64,000 nucleotides of DNA from Anaerolineales bacterium (GTDB lineage: Bacteria > Chloroflexota > Anaerolineae > Anaerolineales > UBA11579), in the NCBI GenBank assembly GCA_016932165.1, contig JAFGDK010000074.1, positions 30,202 to 94,201 on the forward strand. The letters are read 5' to 3'. Each line of letters starts with the position of its first letter. Position 1 is the first letter of the stretch. The notes beneath the pieces were generated by a model. That model worked only from the letters and a program-made list of their open reading frames with translations, was not told where the DNA came from and made no database searches. Positions 16,366 through 24,225 of this stretch are shown here, one piece after another. Position numbers and translations under genes: made by a program.

Positions 16366-18270
16366 ATGAGAATGAAACGATTTTTGTTATTGAGTAACGG
16401 TTTGTTGGCGCTAATCGCCCTTTCCGCATGCAGTCTATCCCTGGCCCAGGATGTGCCTCCGCCGCCAGGCTATCAGCCGCCAGTATATGAAGAGCCAGAA
16501 ATTTTAACTGGGGCAGCCCCACAGGTGCTGCCGAATCCTGAAAATGGTAGTTTGATCTATGCCCAGAAATGCGAAGCCTGTCACGGCATTACCGGGCTGG
16601 GTGATGGGCCGGATTCTACGGCTTTGCCCAATGAGGTTGCCCGGATCGGGGCAGCCAATATTGCCAACCTGGCTTCACCGCTGGAATGGTATTCGATCAC
16701 CCTTCAGGGAAATATAGACAATTTCATGCCGCCCTTTGAGGGCAGCCTCTCCCCGGCAGATGTTTGGGATGTTTTATCTTATATTTACACATTCAGCGCT
16801 TCTCCTGGAGCCATTTCTCAGGGGGAAGAAGTATTTGCCAATACCTGCGCAGCCTGCCATGGTGCTGACGGTTCCGGAAGCGATGTGCCGGGAGCGGCAA
16901 ATTTCCAGGATGCGGAGCGCATGGTTCTCCTGTCTGTGAATGATATTGTCCAGAAAGCGGCTACCGGCAACGGGAATCAAGACCACGTTTTCAGTACCCA
17001 ATTGGATGCTGCTGAGATCGAGGCGGTTGCCTTGTATGTCCGCTCCCTCAACTTCCCTCTGGAAGGGGAAGTGGTGGAAGAGTTAGCAGATCAACCGGCA
17101 GCAGGAGAACCAGGGGCGGATCAAGCCGAAGAGTCGGGAGAGCCTGCTGTTGAGGAAGGAACTGGTGAAGAGCCGCTGGTTGGTGAGCCAGGAGAAGAAC
17201 TGGCAACTGTTGTCGGACTGGTGACCAATGGCTCAGGGGGGGAACTGCCGGCGGGGCTTGAAGTCCAATTGGAAGTATACCAATCCTTTGAGTTGGTTTA
17301 TTCCGATTCTGTCCTCGCAAACCCAGACGGTAGATACCAATTTGAGGATGTTCTGTTGGACCCGGAGTTGATCTATATCACCCTGGTGGAGACAGATAAC
17401 GCCTTCTTCCCTTCAGCATTCCACCTGGGTGACCAAACTGTGGGAGAGACCATTGATTTGCCGATCACGATCTATGACGGAACTACAGAAACCAGCGCTC
17501 TGGCAGTCTCTCGTCTGCACGCCTTCTTCCAGTTTACCGACCAGGGGACAGTGCAGATCATTCACCAGGTTTCTATCTCTAACCGCGGCAACCAGATGGT
17601 TGCCCCACAGCGTGATACCGAACCAGTGCTGAGTTTTACTCTGCCAGAAGGTGCTACCAACTTGATATTCCAGAATGGTGTGATCGGCAATCCTTACGTG
17701 CAGACCACCAACGGATTTGCTGATCCTACTCCGGTCATTCCGGGGGAGAACAGTTATGAAATCCTTTTTGCATACGAGATGCCTTTTGACCGCAAACTGG
17801 AATGGCAGCTTCCCCTTGATTTGCCTACTGATGTGGCGGTAATTTTTGTAGAGGGTGAGAGTCTAAAACTGGATAGTGAAACCTTGTTGCCATCGGGTAC
17901 TGAAGCCATTGATCAGGGTGTGTTCCAGGTACTGATCGCCAATGAACTCGCTGCAGGCCAGACGATAGATTTGCAGCTCAGTACCCCGCTTCTCAGCGGA
18001 GGAGATACCTTTGCCCAGAACAATTGGATCACGATCTTGCTTGGCGTAGTTGGTCTGGGATTGGCTGGGTTTGGTGCCTGGCGGTTCTTCGTACCTGTGT
18101 CTGATGAAGAACGTGACCTGGAGGAGGATCAGGATCAATTGATCGATGTGATCATTGCCCTGGATGAAAAATTTGAAGCTGGGTTGATTGATGAGGAACC
18201 CTACCTTAAGGAACGCGAGGCTCTAAAATCTCAACTTCAAGCCCTGCTTGATGAGGGAGATATCGCCTAG
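16366..18270 (+). CDS. Diheme cytochrome c lipoprotein with beta domains and CcmI-like tail
   Basis: The 634-aa protein has a lipobox ('ALIALSACSL', Cys22), two class I cytochrome c domains with CEACH (69-73) and CAACH (161-165), an acidic Pro/Glu/Gly linker (about 230-285), a carboxypeptidase-regulatory-like beta domain (about 286-370), a second beta domain (to about 560), one membrane helix ('ITILLGVVGLGLAGFGAW') and a cytoplasmic helix 'ALDEKFEAGLIDEEPYLKER' resembling the CcmI helix of the neighbouring gene. It may be an electron carrier or a cytochrome-assembly factor. It sits inside the ccm operon and its stop codon directly abuts the ccmA start. Confidence 0.85.
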   Translation: MRMKRFLLLSNGLLALIALSACSLSLAQDVPPPPGYQPPVYEEPEILTGAAPQVLPNPENGSLIYAQKCEACHGITGLGDGPDSTALPNEVARIGAANIANLASPLEWYSITLQGNIDNFMPPFEGSLSPADVWDVLSYIYTFSASPGAISQGEEVFANTCAACHGADGSGSDVPGAANFQDAERMVLLSVNDIVQKAATGNGNQDHVFSTQLDAAEIEAVALYVRSLNFPLEGEVVEELADQPAAGEPGADQAEESGEPAVEEGTGEEPLVGEPGEELATVVGLVTNGSGGELPAGLEVQLEVYQSFELVYSDSVLANPDGRYQFEDVLLDPELIYITLVETDNAFFPSAFHLGDQTVGETIDLPITIYDGTTETSALAVSRLHAFFQFTDQGTVQIIHQVSISNRGNQMVAPQRDTEPVLSFTLPEGATNLIFQNGVIGNPYVQTTNGFADPTPVIPGENSYEILFAYEMPFDRKLEWQLPLDLPTDVAVIFVEGESLKLDSETLLPSGTEAIDQGVFQVLIANELAAGQTIDLQLSTPLLSGGDTFAQNNWITILLGVVGLGLAGFGAWRFFVPVSDEERDLEEDQDQLIDVIIALDEKFEAGLIDEEPYLKEREALKSQLQALLDEGDIA

Positions 18271-18996
18271 ATGGCTGAGATCATTGTCCAGAAGCTGGTC
18301 AAGCGCTTTGGCCTAAAAAGTGTTCTCAAAGGATTGGACTTTGAGGCTAAAGCGGGTGAATTTGTGGGCTTGCTGGGACCCAATGGTGCTGGTAAAACCA
18401 CTCTTTTGAGGATTCTGGCATCGCTCTCCCGCCCGACAATCGGGCTGGTAAAGGTTGCCGGTTTCCGGCTGCCCCAGCAGGCAGCCGGCGTGCGAGCTAG
18501 TTTGGGGGTGCTGTCTCACCAGACAATGCTTTACGGCAACCTGTCTGGGGAAGAAAATTTAAAGTTCTTTGGCAAGGTCTATAACGTCGGGGACCTTGAA
18601 ACCAGGATTATTGAAGTACTGGATTTGGTCGATTTGGCCAAGCGCCGACGTGATCTGGTGCGCACATACTCACGCGGCATGGCCCAAAGGCTGGCGATTG
18701 CCCGTGCCATGATCCATAACCCAGCCATCCTGCTGCTGGATGAACCTTATACCGGACTTGACCAGGATGCCAGCCTAATGCTGGATGCCATTCTCAAACA
18801 GATCGCTGCCCAGGGACGCACCGTGGTGATGACATCGCACGATCTGGTTCGGACAGCTGAACTTTGTTCCCGCTTTGATGTGCTATCCCGCGGCAAAATC
18901 ATCGCCTCTGCCAGGCGGGGTGAGATTCCGCGCGATGGTCTGCTTGCTTTCTACCGTCAGGCGATAAACCCTGAAAGGGAAGTGGAGAATGCCTAA
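18271..18996 (+). CDS. ccmA: Cytochrome c maturation ABC ATPase CcmA
   Basis: This 241-aa ABC ATPase has Walker A 'GPNGAGKTTLLR', signature 'TYSRGMAQRLAIARAM', Walker B 'ILLLDEPYTGLD' and H-loop 'VMTSHDL'. With CcmB it releases heme-loaded CcmE from CcmC. The start ATG follows the preceding TAG without any gap and it overlaps ccmB by 8 nt, so translation is coupled. The signature is YSRGM instead of LSGG, as in many CcmA proteins. Confidence 0.92.
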   Translation: MAEIIVQKLVKRFGLKSVLKGLDFEAKAGEFVGLLGPNGAGKTTLLRILASLSRPTIGLVKVAGFRLPQQAAGVRASLGVLSHQTMLYGNLSGEENLKFFGKVYNVGDLETRIIEVLDLVDLAKRRRDLVRTYSRGMAQRLAIARAMIHNPAILLLDEPYTGLDQDASLMLDAILKQIAAQGRTVVMTSHDLVRTAELCSRFDVLSRGKIIASARRGEIPRDGLLAFYRQAINPEREVENA

Positions 18997-19681
18997 GCAG
19001 CCGTCTCTCACCTCTTTTTGGAAGGCAATGTGGGCGGTCGTCTGGAAAGACCTGTCTGCTGAACGGCGCAGCCGGGAAATATTCTCTGTGATGGTGGTGT
19101 TCTCTTTGCTGGTGGTGATCATCTCAAATTTCGCCCTGGACCTCAATCCCAAGACGCAGCGTGAAATCACCGCTGGGATGTTGTGGATCACCTTTACCTT
19201 TGCCGGAACGCTCGGCTTGAACCGTTCGATGGCAATCGAGAAAGAGAATAACTGCCTGGACGGCTTGCTGCTGTCCCCGGTGGACCGCACTGCGATCCTG
19301 TTTGGTAAGGTGATTGGCAATCTGCTCTTCATCTTCATGGTTGAGATTATCGTGTTACCGCTGTTCAGCATATTTAACAACATCAATTTACTGAATGCCG
19401 GTCTACTGATCACACTGGTGTTGGGGTCGATCGGCTACGTAGTGGTGGGCACCTTTCTGTCTACGATCACGGTGCAGACCCGGACAGGCAATATCCTACT
19501 GCCGATCCTGCAGTTCCCGATCATATTGCCGGTGATTATCTCTGCTGTGCGGGCAAGCACCTTCTTTTTGCAGAACCAACCGATGGAGTTAATCTGGCCG
19601 AATTTAAACCTGATGATTGCATTTGATCTGATCTATATTGCCCTGGGCGTAATCTTTTTTGACTATCTGGTAGAGGAATAA
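18989..19681 (+). CDS. ccmB: Cytochrome c maturation membrane protein CcmB
   Basis: The 230-aa protein with about six hydrophobic segments is the membrane partner of CcmA. The N-terminal 'WAVVWKDLSAERRSREIFS' and 'MWITFTFAGTLGLNRS' are typical of CcmB, including the FAG..G..R region. It overlaps ccmA by 8 nt and is followed 27 nt later by ccmC, which fits the standard ccmABC order. Confidence 0.92.
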   Translation: MPKQPSLTSFWKAMWAVVWKDLSAERRSREIFSVMVVFSLLVVIISNFALDLNPKTQREITAGMLWITFTFAGTLGLNRSMAIEKENNCLDGLLLSPVDRTAILFGKVIGNLLFIFMVEIIVLPLFSIFNNINLLNAGLLITLVLGSIGYVVVGTFLSTITVQTRTGNILLPILQFPIILPVIISAVRASTFFLQNQPMELIWPNLNLMIAFDLIYIALGVIFFDYLVEE

Positions 19682-19708
19682 TCCTGAAATTAAGAAGGAG
19701 AAGATAGA

Positions 19709-20407
19709 ATGAAACCACAACCTCTGATACTAAAAATATTAAATTGGGTCTCCGGGATTTTGCTGGTGATTGCCACATATCTGGCCATCATCTGGGCGCC
19801 GACTGAAGCCGTGATGGGCGATGTCCAGCGGGTATTTTACTTCCACGTGGCCACAGGCTGGGTGGGGATGATTGGCTTCTTGCTGGCAGTCTTCTCTGGG
19901 ATCATGTACCTGATCAAATCGGATCTGAAATGGGATACCATCGGGTTGGCTGGGATAGAAATAGGCCTAATATTCTCGTTTATCAATATTGTCACCGGTT
20001 CGATCTGGGCGCGCCCGATCTGGAATACTTGGTGGACTTGGGACCCGCGCCTGGTGACAGCCACGATCATGGAATTGGTCTACCTGGCTTATCTCATGCT
20101 GCGGCAGGGGATTGATGACCCAATCCGCCGGGCACGTTTTGGGGCGATCTATGCAATCCTCGGTTTTGTCAGTGTGCCGTTCTCATTCCTCTCCATCCGT
20201 ATCTGGCGCACGATCCACCCGGTGGTGGTTGGCAGCGGAGATCCTGGGGCTGAAGGCACCTTTGACATGACCCCGGATATGCAGACAGCCTTCTTTTTCA
20301 GCCTGTTCACTTTCACGGTGTTTGGCATCACCTTGTTGTGGCACCGCATCCGGATTGGGCAGCTGCAAGATAAAGTGGAACAGAAGAAACTGGAATTGAT
20401 GAGCTAA
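19709..20407 (+). CDS. ccmC: Heme-handling protein CcmC
   Basis: The 232-aa, six-helix membrane protein delivers heme to CcmE. The WWD-like tryptophan motif is present ('SIWARPIWNTWWTWDPRLV') with a His on either side ('VFYFHVATGWVG' and 'IHPVV'). It has AGAAGGAGA upstream of ATG 19709. Fifth of the conserved core genes in this operon. Confidence 0.93.
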   Translation: MKPQPLILKILNWVSGILLVIATYLAIIWAPTEAVMGDVQRVFYFHVATGWVGMIGFLLAVFSGIMYLIKSDLKWDTIGLAGIEIGLIFSFINIVTGSIWARPIWNTWWTWDPRLVTATIMELVYLAYLMLRQGIDDPIRRARFGAIYAILGFVSVPFSFLSIRIWRTIHPVVVGSGDPGAEGTFDMTPDMQTAFFFSLFTFTVFGITLLWHRIRIGQLQDKVEQKKLELMS

Positions 20408-20422
20408 CAGGAGGCCCCTCAA

Positions 20423-20563
20423 ATGGCTGATACTTTAAATTACATGATTTTAGGGTTTGTGGTGATCTTTGTGACCATCGGCCTCCACATTTGGAGTCTG
20501 ATCAACCGCAGCAACCGCCTGAAGAAGGACCTGGCGCTGCTGGAGGATATGGCCGAAGAATAG
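20423..20563 (+). CDS. CcmD-like small membrane protein (46 aa)
   Basis: A 46-aa peptide starting 'MADTLNYMILGFVVIF' has one hydrophobic helix followed by a basic/acidic helix ('RSNRLKKDLALLEDM'). Position directly after ccmC, size and topology match CcmD, which holds CcmC and CcmE together. Sequence conservation in CcmD is low, so the call rests on context. AGGAGG lies 8 nt before ATG 20423. It ends the ccm operon. Confidence 0.75.
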   Translation: MADTLNYMILGFVVIFVTIGLHIWSLINRSNRLKKDLALLEDMAEE

Positions 20564-20584
20564 AGCCTAACAATTGTACTAGCA

Positions 20585-20643
20585 AATCATTAGAAGGGCG
20601 GTTGCTGATTGCAGTGCAGTCAGTAGCTGCCCTTCTAATGATT
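20585..20643 (+). terminator. Very long hairpin at the end of the ccm operon
   Basis: Arms 20585-20613 and 20615-20643 are complementary over their whole length on the plus-strand RNA if four G-U pairs are allowed, leaving a usable stem of about 27 bp with a 5-nt loop. No U-tract follows. It lies between convergent ccmD and the phospholipase-D-like gene and may end or protect the ccm mRNA. Confidence 0.6.
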
Positions 20644-20679
20644 GTGAGCGCAGCCAAGCTGTAACAATAGTACCATTGC

Positions 20680-22392
20680 TTATTTCCCGCCCGAGAACAC
20701 GATCCTATCCCGATACTTGTGACTTCTGTTTGTATCCGGGTCGAAGGCTGTCTTGCTCCATGTATCATTGCTTTTCAGATGGAGATCCATCACTTTGAGC
20801 GGTTTGGGATCCAGTCCCTGAGCTTCTCGCTTATCGTTCTCTTTTTTGATCTTTTTGTTTTCTTCGTTGATCTTGTCAATATAATAGCGGGATTTGTAAT
20901 GGTCGAACATGCGCATAAATTCAGTGGCGACGATGGCTGCCAGCCGCTTGTTGCCGCTGATCAAGAGAGCGTTCTCATCATTGTCATCACAGGAAGCTTG
21001 GGAAAAATTGGCAGACCCGATTAATACTTGTGGCTTATCTCCCCACGGGTCGATGACAATGGTTTTGGTGTGGATCTTGTGCTTGCCAAAGGCTTTTGCA
21101 TCCCAGCTTTTGCCCATGTAACTGGTCAGACGGGTGGGTGTAAAGAAGCGGGTGCACCGTTTGCTGAACTGCTCGATCTTCTTCTGGGCAGTGCTGTTGG
21201 TCAGACCGTACTCAACAATATCCCGGGAGTTTCCATGGAGTGCATCGACCATGATCTGATCCACGCCAAAGGGGGCGCTGATCAAGACTGCAGATTCGGC
21301 AGAATTGATTAAATCCGCGGCGGCTTCCAGGATCTCGAACTCCTTGACCGGGGAAAAGAAGATTTTTTCTGCAAACGGGTTGGGGGGTGTGTTTGCCAGG
21401 TCCATGATTGCCCGGTTAGCCTTTTTGCTGTCCGCCTTGGCTGGATTCCCTCTCAAGGCCTGGAAGTAATCTTCATAAAATTGTACTGATTGCGGATCTC
21501 GCACGATCAGGGCGGCATTGGTCTGGAAATAGAAGGCATTTTCAGAGAAATTTGCTGAGCCTGTCCATACCCGCCAGGGAATGCCGCCGACCAGGTGGAT
21601 AACCATCTTGTTGTGGCTGATATTAACCGTTGAGCGTTTTTCGCGGTGGTTTTGCAACTCAAAATGCTGGATGACCTTCTCTGTCTCTTCGGTTGAATTT
21701 TTGCTTGGCCTGGCATCGTGGACAATATGCACATCTACCTGGCGGTCGATGGCATCTTTAAATGCCTGGGCAACTTCATGGTCGTGGAATTCATAGATGG
21801 CCACATGCAGGGCATCTCCAGGCTGCGCCTGGGCAATGAATGCCAGTAGAGACTCTTTCAACCCCCTGGAGAGCCAGTGGTAAGCTTTTTCACCAACTTC
21901 GTGTGGAGGTGTGTTTTGGAAACGGGAGAGGTAGGCCATGGCTGCAGTCACTCCCCGGTTGACGAAGATGCCTAGGTCGCCGGGATCTTCTGGGGAAGGG
22001 GTGACATGGAATTTAAGGGGTTCACCGTCCCTCACCGGGTTTCCCGGCGTGCCGCGGATTGGAAATACTTCATACAGGTATTCTCGGGTAGGTCTCAGGG
22101 TGTAGTCATTCCAGCGGAAGCGCTGAAAAGGCGCTTGCAGCGATCGGACGTCTTCCGCACGCCCATCATCGGTCTCCTTGAAACGTTTATATCCTCCCAG
22201 CCAGTCGAGGCGCATCAATTCCCCTGTCCCGGCATTAAAATCTGACCGGCGGACGGCAAAGCCGAGTAATCCTAAGCGGTCACCGGGGTCGAGAAGATCC
22301 CAGCCGATGATGGTTGAGTGTGTGCCAACCAGGGCTGCGCCTTTTAGTTTGCCACTGGCGGCCCGGATAACCGGTTGATAAGGATTTGCCAT
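20680..22392 (-). CDS. Phospholipase D-like (HKD) protein
   Basis: The 570-aa protein has two HxK motifs of the phospholipase D superfamily: 'SHNKMVIHLVGG...WTGSANFSE' and 'IHTKTIVIDPWGDKP...IGSANFSQ'. The first lacks the usual Asp (HNKMVIH), the second is complete (HTKTIVID). An N-terminal ~200-residue region with no clear family precedes them. No signal peptide is seen, so it may act on nucleic acid or phospholipid in the cytoplasm; the substrate is unknown. ATG 22392 is preferred because AGGAGG lies 6 nt upstream; the frame is open to 22410. Confidence 0.85.
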   Translation of the reverse strand: MANPYQPVIRAASGKLKGAALVGTHSTIIGWDLLDPGDRLGLLGFAVRRSDFNAGTGELMRLDWLGGYKRFKETDDGRAEDVRSLQAPFQRFRWNDYTLRPTREYLYEVFPIRGTPGNPVRDGEPLKFHVTPSPEDPGDLGIFVNRGVTAAMAYLSRFQNTPPHEVGEKAYHWLSRGLKESLLAFIAQAQPGDALHVAIYEFHDHEVAQAFKDAIDRQVDVHIVHDARPSKNSTEETEKVIQHFELQNHREKRSTVNISHNKMVIHLVGGIPWRVWTGSANFSENAFYFQTNAALIVRDPQSVQFYEDYFQALRGNPAKADSKKANRAIMDLANTPPNPFAEKIFFSPVKEFEILEAAADLINSAESAVLISAPFGVDQIMVDALHGNSRDIVEYGLTNSTAQKKIEQFSKRCTRFFTPTRLTSYMGKSWDAKAFGKHKIHTKTIVIDPWGDKPQVLIGSANFSQASCDDNDENALLISGNKRLAAIVATEFMRMFDHYKSRYYIDKINEENKKIKKENDKREAQGLDPKPLKVMDLHLKSNDTWSKTAFDPDTNRSHKYRDRIVFSGGK

Positions 22393-22603
22393 TGGGAACC
22401 TCCTGTTCATCCTGAAGAGTAAAGACTTTTTTCCTGATGGTTTTTATTGGGGGTTGGTTGGCCTCAGGTTGAGTTGCATGGCCGCAAATTGTTTATACAC
22501 TAACCACACCTAAATTGCAACCTGAGCAGCTACATGATGTAGCGGGTATATTGGGGATTGGTTCTACTGATGGCAACCATTTGCGTAATTTTCCCAATCA
22601 GAA

Positions 22604-22609
22604 TAGAAT
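22604..22609 (+). promoter_or_regulatory. -10-like box directly before the AI-2E transporter gene
   Basis: TAGAAT, 6 nt, then ATG 22616; no Shine-Dalgarno site. Candidate leaderless start. Confidence 0.4.
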
Positions 22610-22615
22610 GAAGTC

Positions 22616-23926
22616 ATGCCTGAGAAGAAAGAACAAAATCCGGAAGATCGGCATCTGAGTTACATTGAACGCTCTCCATTTTGGGGCACCAATGTTAAAT
22701 TAATCGTTGGGATTTCACTGGTTGCTGTGGCAGCTGGTCTATTGTTCCAATTCCAGCGGATTCTGACGCCATTGGCTTTTGCGGCGATAATTTCTTACCT
22801 GCTCTATTCCGTGATTGAACTGCTCGTAGAGCGCACCTTCTTTTCTTGGCGTGGGGCAACCAATGTGGTCTTTCTACTGCTGATTGCGCTGCTGCTGACT
22901 TCGCTTTCGGCCATGGTGGTCGCGCTGGTAAACCAGTTTGAAGAGTTGTTCAAGATTATATCCACTTTCGTGAATGATCTGCCGGCGCTGGTGGAAGACT
23001 TCCTGAGCAGTGATCCGGTGCTGCTGATCCCATTGATCAATTATGAGTTTGATCTTGGTGAGTACATCCGGACCTTGAATATTGATCTGCTGGCGCTCAG
23101 TGAGCAGCTTCTTTCTACTATTCAGCCGGTGTTGGGGCAGGCAGGAAGTTTGGTTACCAAATTAGCAACCTCTGCTTTTGGCGGCTTGGGTTGGACTGGC
23201 TTTGTTTTGATTGTTTCTTATTTGTTCCTCAGCGAGGCAAAGCAGGGGCGCGAGTTCTTGGTGCGGGAATTGGAAGGCATGTCGTATGACATTGGGCGGA
23301 TGACAAGGGAACTGACCTATGTTTGGGATGCCTTCCTGCGCGGCCAGCTCTTTGTCTTCCTGATCTCATCCAGTACGATGTTTATTCTGATGAACATACT
23401 CGGCGTGCGCTATGCCCTGGGTCTGGCGATCTTGGCGGGCTTCGCCCGTTTTATCCCTTACCTGGGCCAGTATATCTCTGCGATCGTCAATGCGCTGGTG
23501 GCGTATTTCCTGGCAGAGGGAAACTATCTGGGGATCCAACCAGTTCCTTATATGCTCCTGGTGGTTGGATTGGCTTTTCTCCATGATCAGGTCTACGATT
23601 CGCTGGTCATCCCGCGTTTTATTGGAAATTTCCTGGGAGTACATCCCGCTCTGGTGCTGATTGCTGCCTTCATTATCACCAGTTGGATCGGCGTGCTGGG
23701 CTTGCTGGTAGCTGCTCCGGTGCTCTCCAGCGCTCAATTGATCTTGCGCTACGTGGTTCGCAAGCTTATGGACCAGGATCCGTGGCCTGATCCTGAGACA
23801 CCACCACCAACCCTTGGTGAACAATTAAGTAAGGTGTTCCAGTCTGTAAGAAACTGGTTGAAGCTGATCCCTCAACAAGTGAAAGACTTTTTTAGTTCAT
23901 TAAGTAAAAGGATAAAAAGAAAATGA
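22616..23926 (+). CDS. AI-2E family (PerM-like) membrane transporter
   Basis: The 436-aa protein has about eight membrane helices: two near the N-terminus, a soluble stretch, then the conserved core including 'FARFIPYLGQYISAIVNAL' and 'VIPRFIGNFLGVHPALVLIA' that mark the AI-2E/UPF0118 family. Members export or exchange small molecules or Na+/H+; the substrate here is unknown. The C-terminal 60 residues are basic and cytoplasmic. There is no Shine-Dalgarno; TAGAAT lies 6 nt before the ATG. The stop codon overlaps the start of the next small gene (ATGA). Confidence 0.9.
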   Translation: MPEKKEQNPEDRHLSYIERSPFWGTNVKLIVGISLVAVAAGLLFQFQRILTPLAFAAIISYLLYSVIELLVERTFFSWRGATNVVFLLLIALLLTSLSAMVVALVNQFEELFKIISTFVNDLPALVEDFLSSDPVLLIPLINYEFDLGEYIRTLNIDLLALSEQLLSTIQPVLGQAGSLVTKLATSAFGGLGWTGFVLIVSYLFLSEAKQGREFLVRELEGMSYDIGRMTRELTYVWDAFLRGQLFVFLISSSTMFILMNILGVRYALGLAILAGFARFIPYLGQYISAIVNALVAYFLAEGNYLGIQPVPYMLLVVGLAFLHDQVYDSLVIPRFIGNFLGVHPALVLIAAFIITSWIGVLGLLVAAPVLSSAQLILRYVVRKLMDQDPWPDPETPPPTLGEQLSKVFQSVRNWLKLIPQQVKDFFSSLSKRIKRK

Positions 23927-24102
23927 CTGAAGGACCTGAAATCAAAACGACAACGATTACCGAAACTGAGAATATGGGTGCCTGGAAGGCGGAGGAACCT
24001 GATGGGGAAGTGGTATACAATCTGCAATTGAACAATGTGACTATTCATTTCTTCCAGGAAGAGTGGGATGAATTCCTTGATTTGGTGAAGGGTTTAAAGT
24101 AA
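23923..24102 (+). CDS. Small hypothetical protein coupled to the AI-2E transporter (59 aa)
   Basis: ATG 23923 overlaps the transporter stop in ATGA, so translation is coupled. The acidic 59-aa product ('MTEGPEIKTTTITETENMGA' at the start, 'NNVTIHFFQEEWDEFLDLV' near the end) has no membrane segment and no recognised family. It may be a small accessory or regulatory subunit of the transporter. The reading frame and coupling are the evidence; function is unknown. Confidence 0.65.
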   Translation: MTEGPEIKTTTITETENMGAWKAEEPDGEVVYNLQLNNVTIHFFQEEWDEFLDLVKGLK

Positions 24103-24213
24103 AAAACACTCTCCAGGGTCTCGTTTTCCTGCTTTCTGTCTAAGGATTAATCGGTCATGGTATTATCACGGACTTAGCATCTTATCGCGCTTGAATTCAG
24201 TTTTTCAGCATGT

Positions 24214-24219
24214 TACACT
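24214..24219 (+). promoter_or_regulatory. -10-like box directly before the pseudo-receiver/TnpA-like gene
   Basis: TACACT, 6 nt, then ATG 24226; no Shine-Dalgarno site. Confidence 0.4.
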
Positions 24220-24225
24220 GTATTC

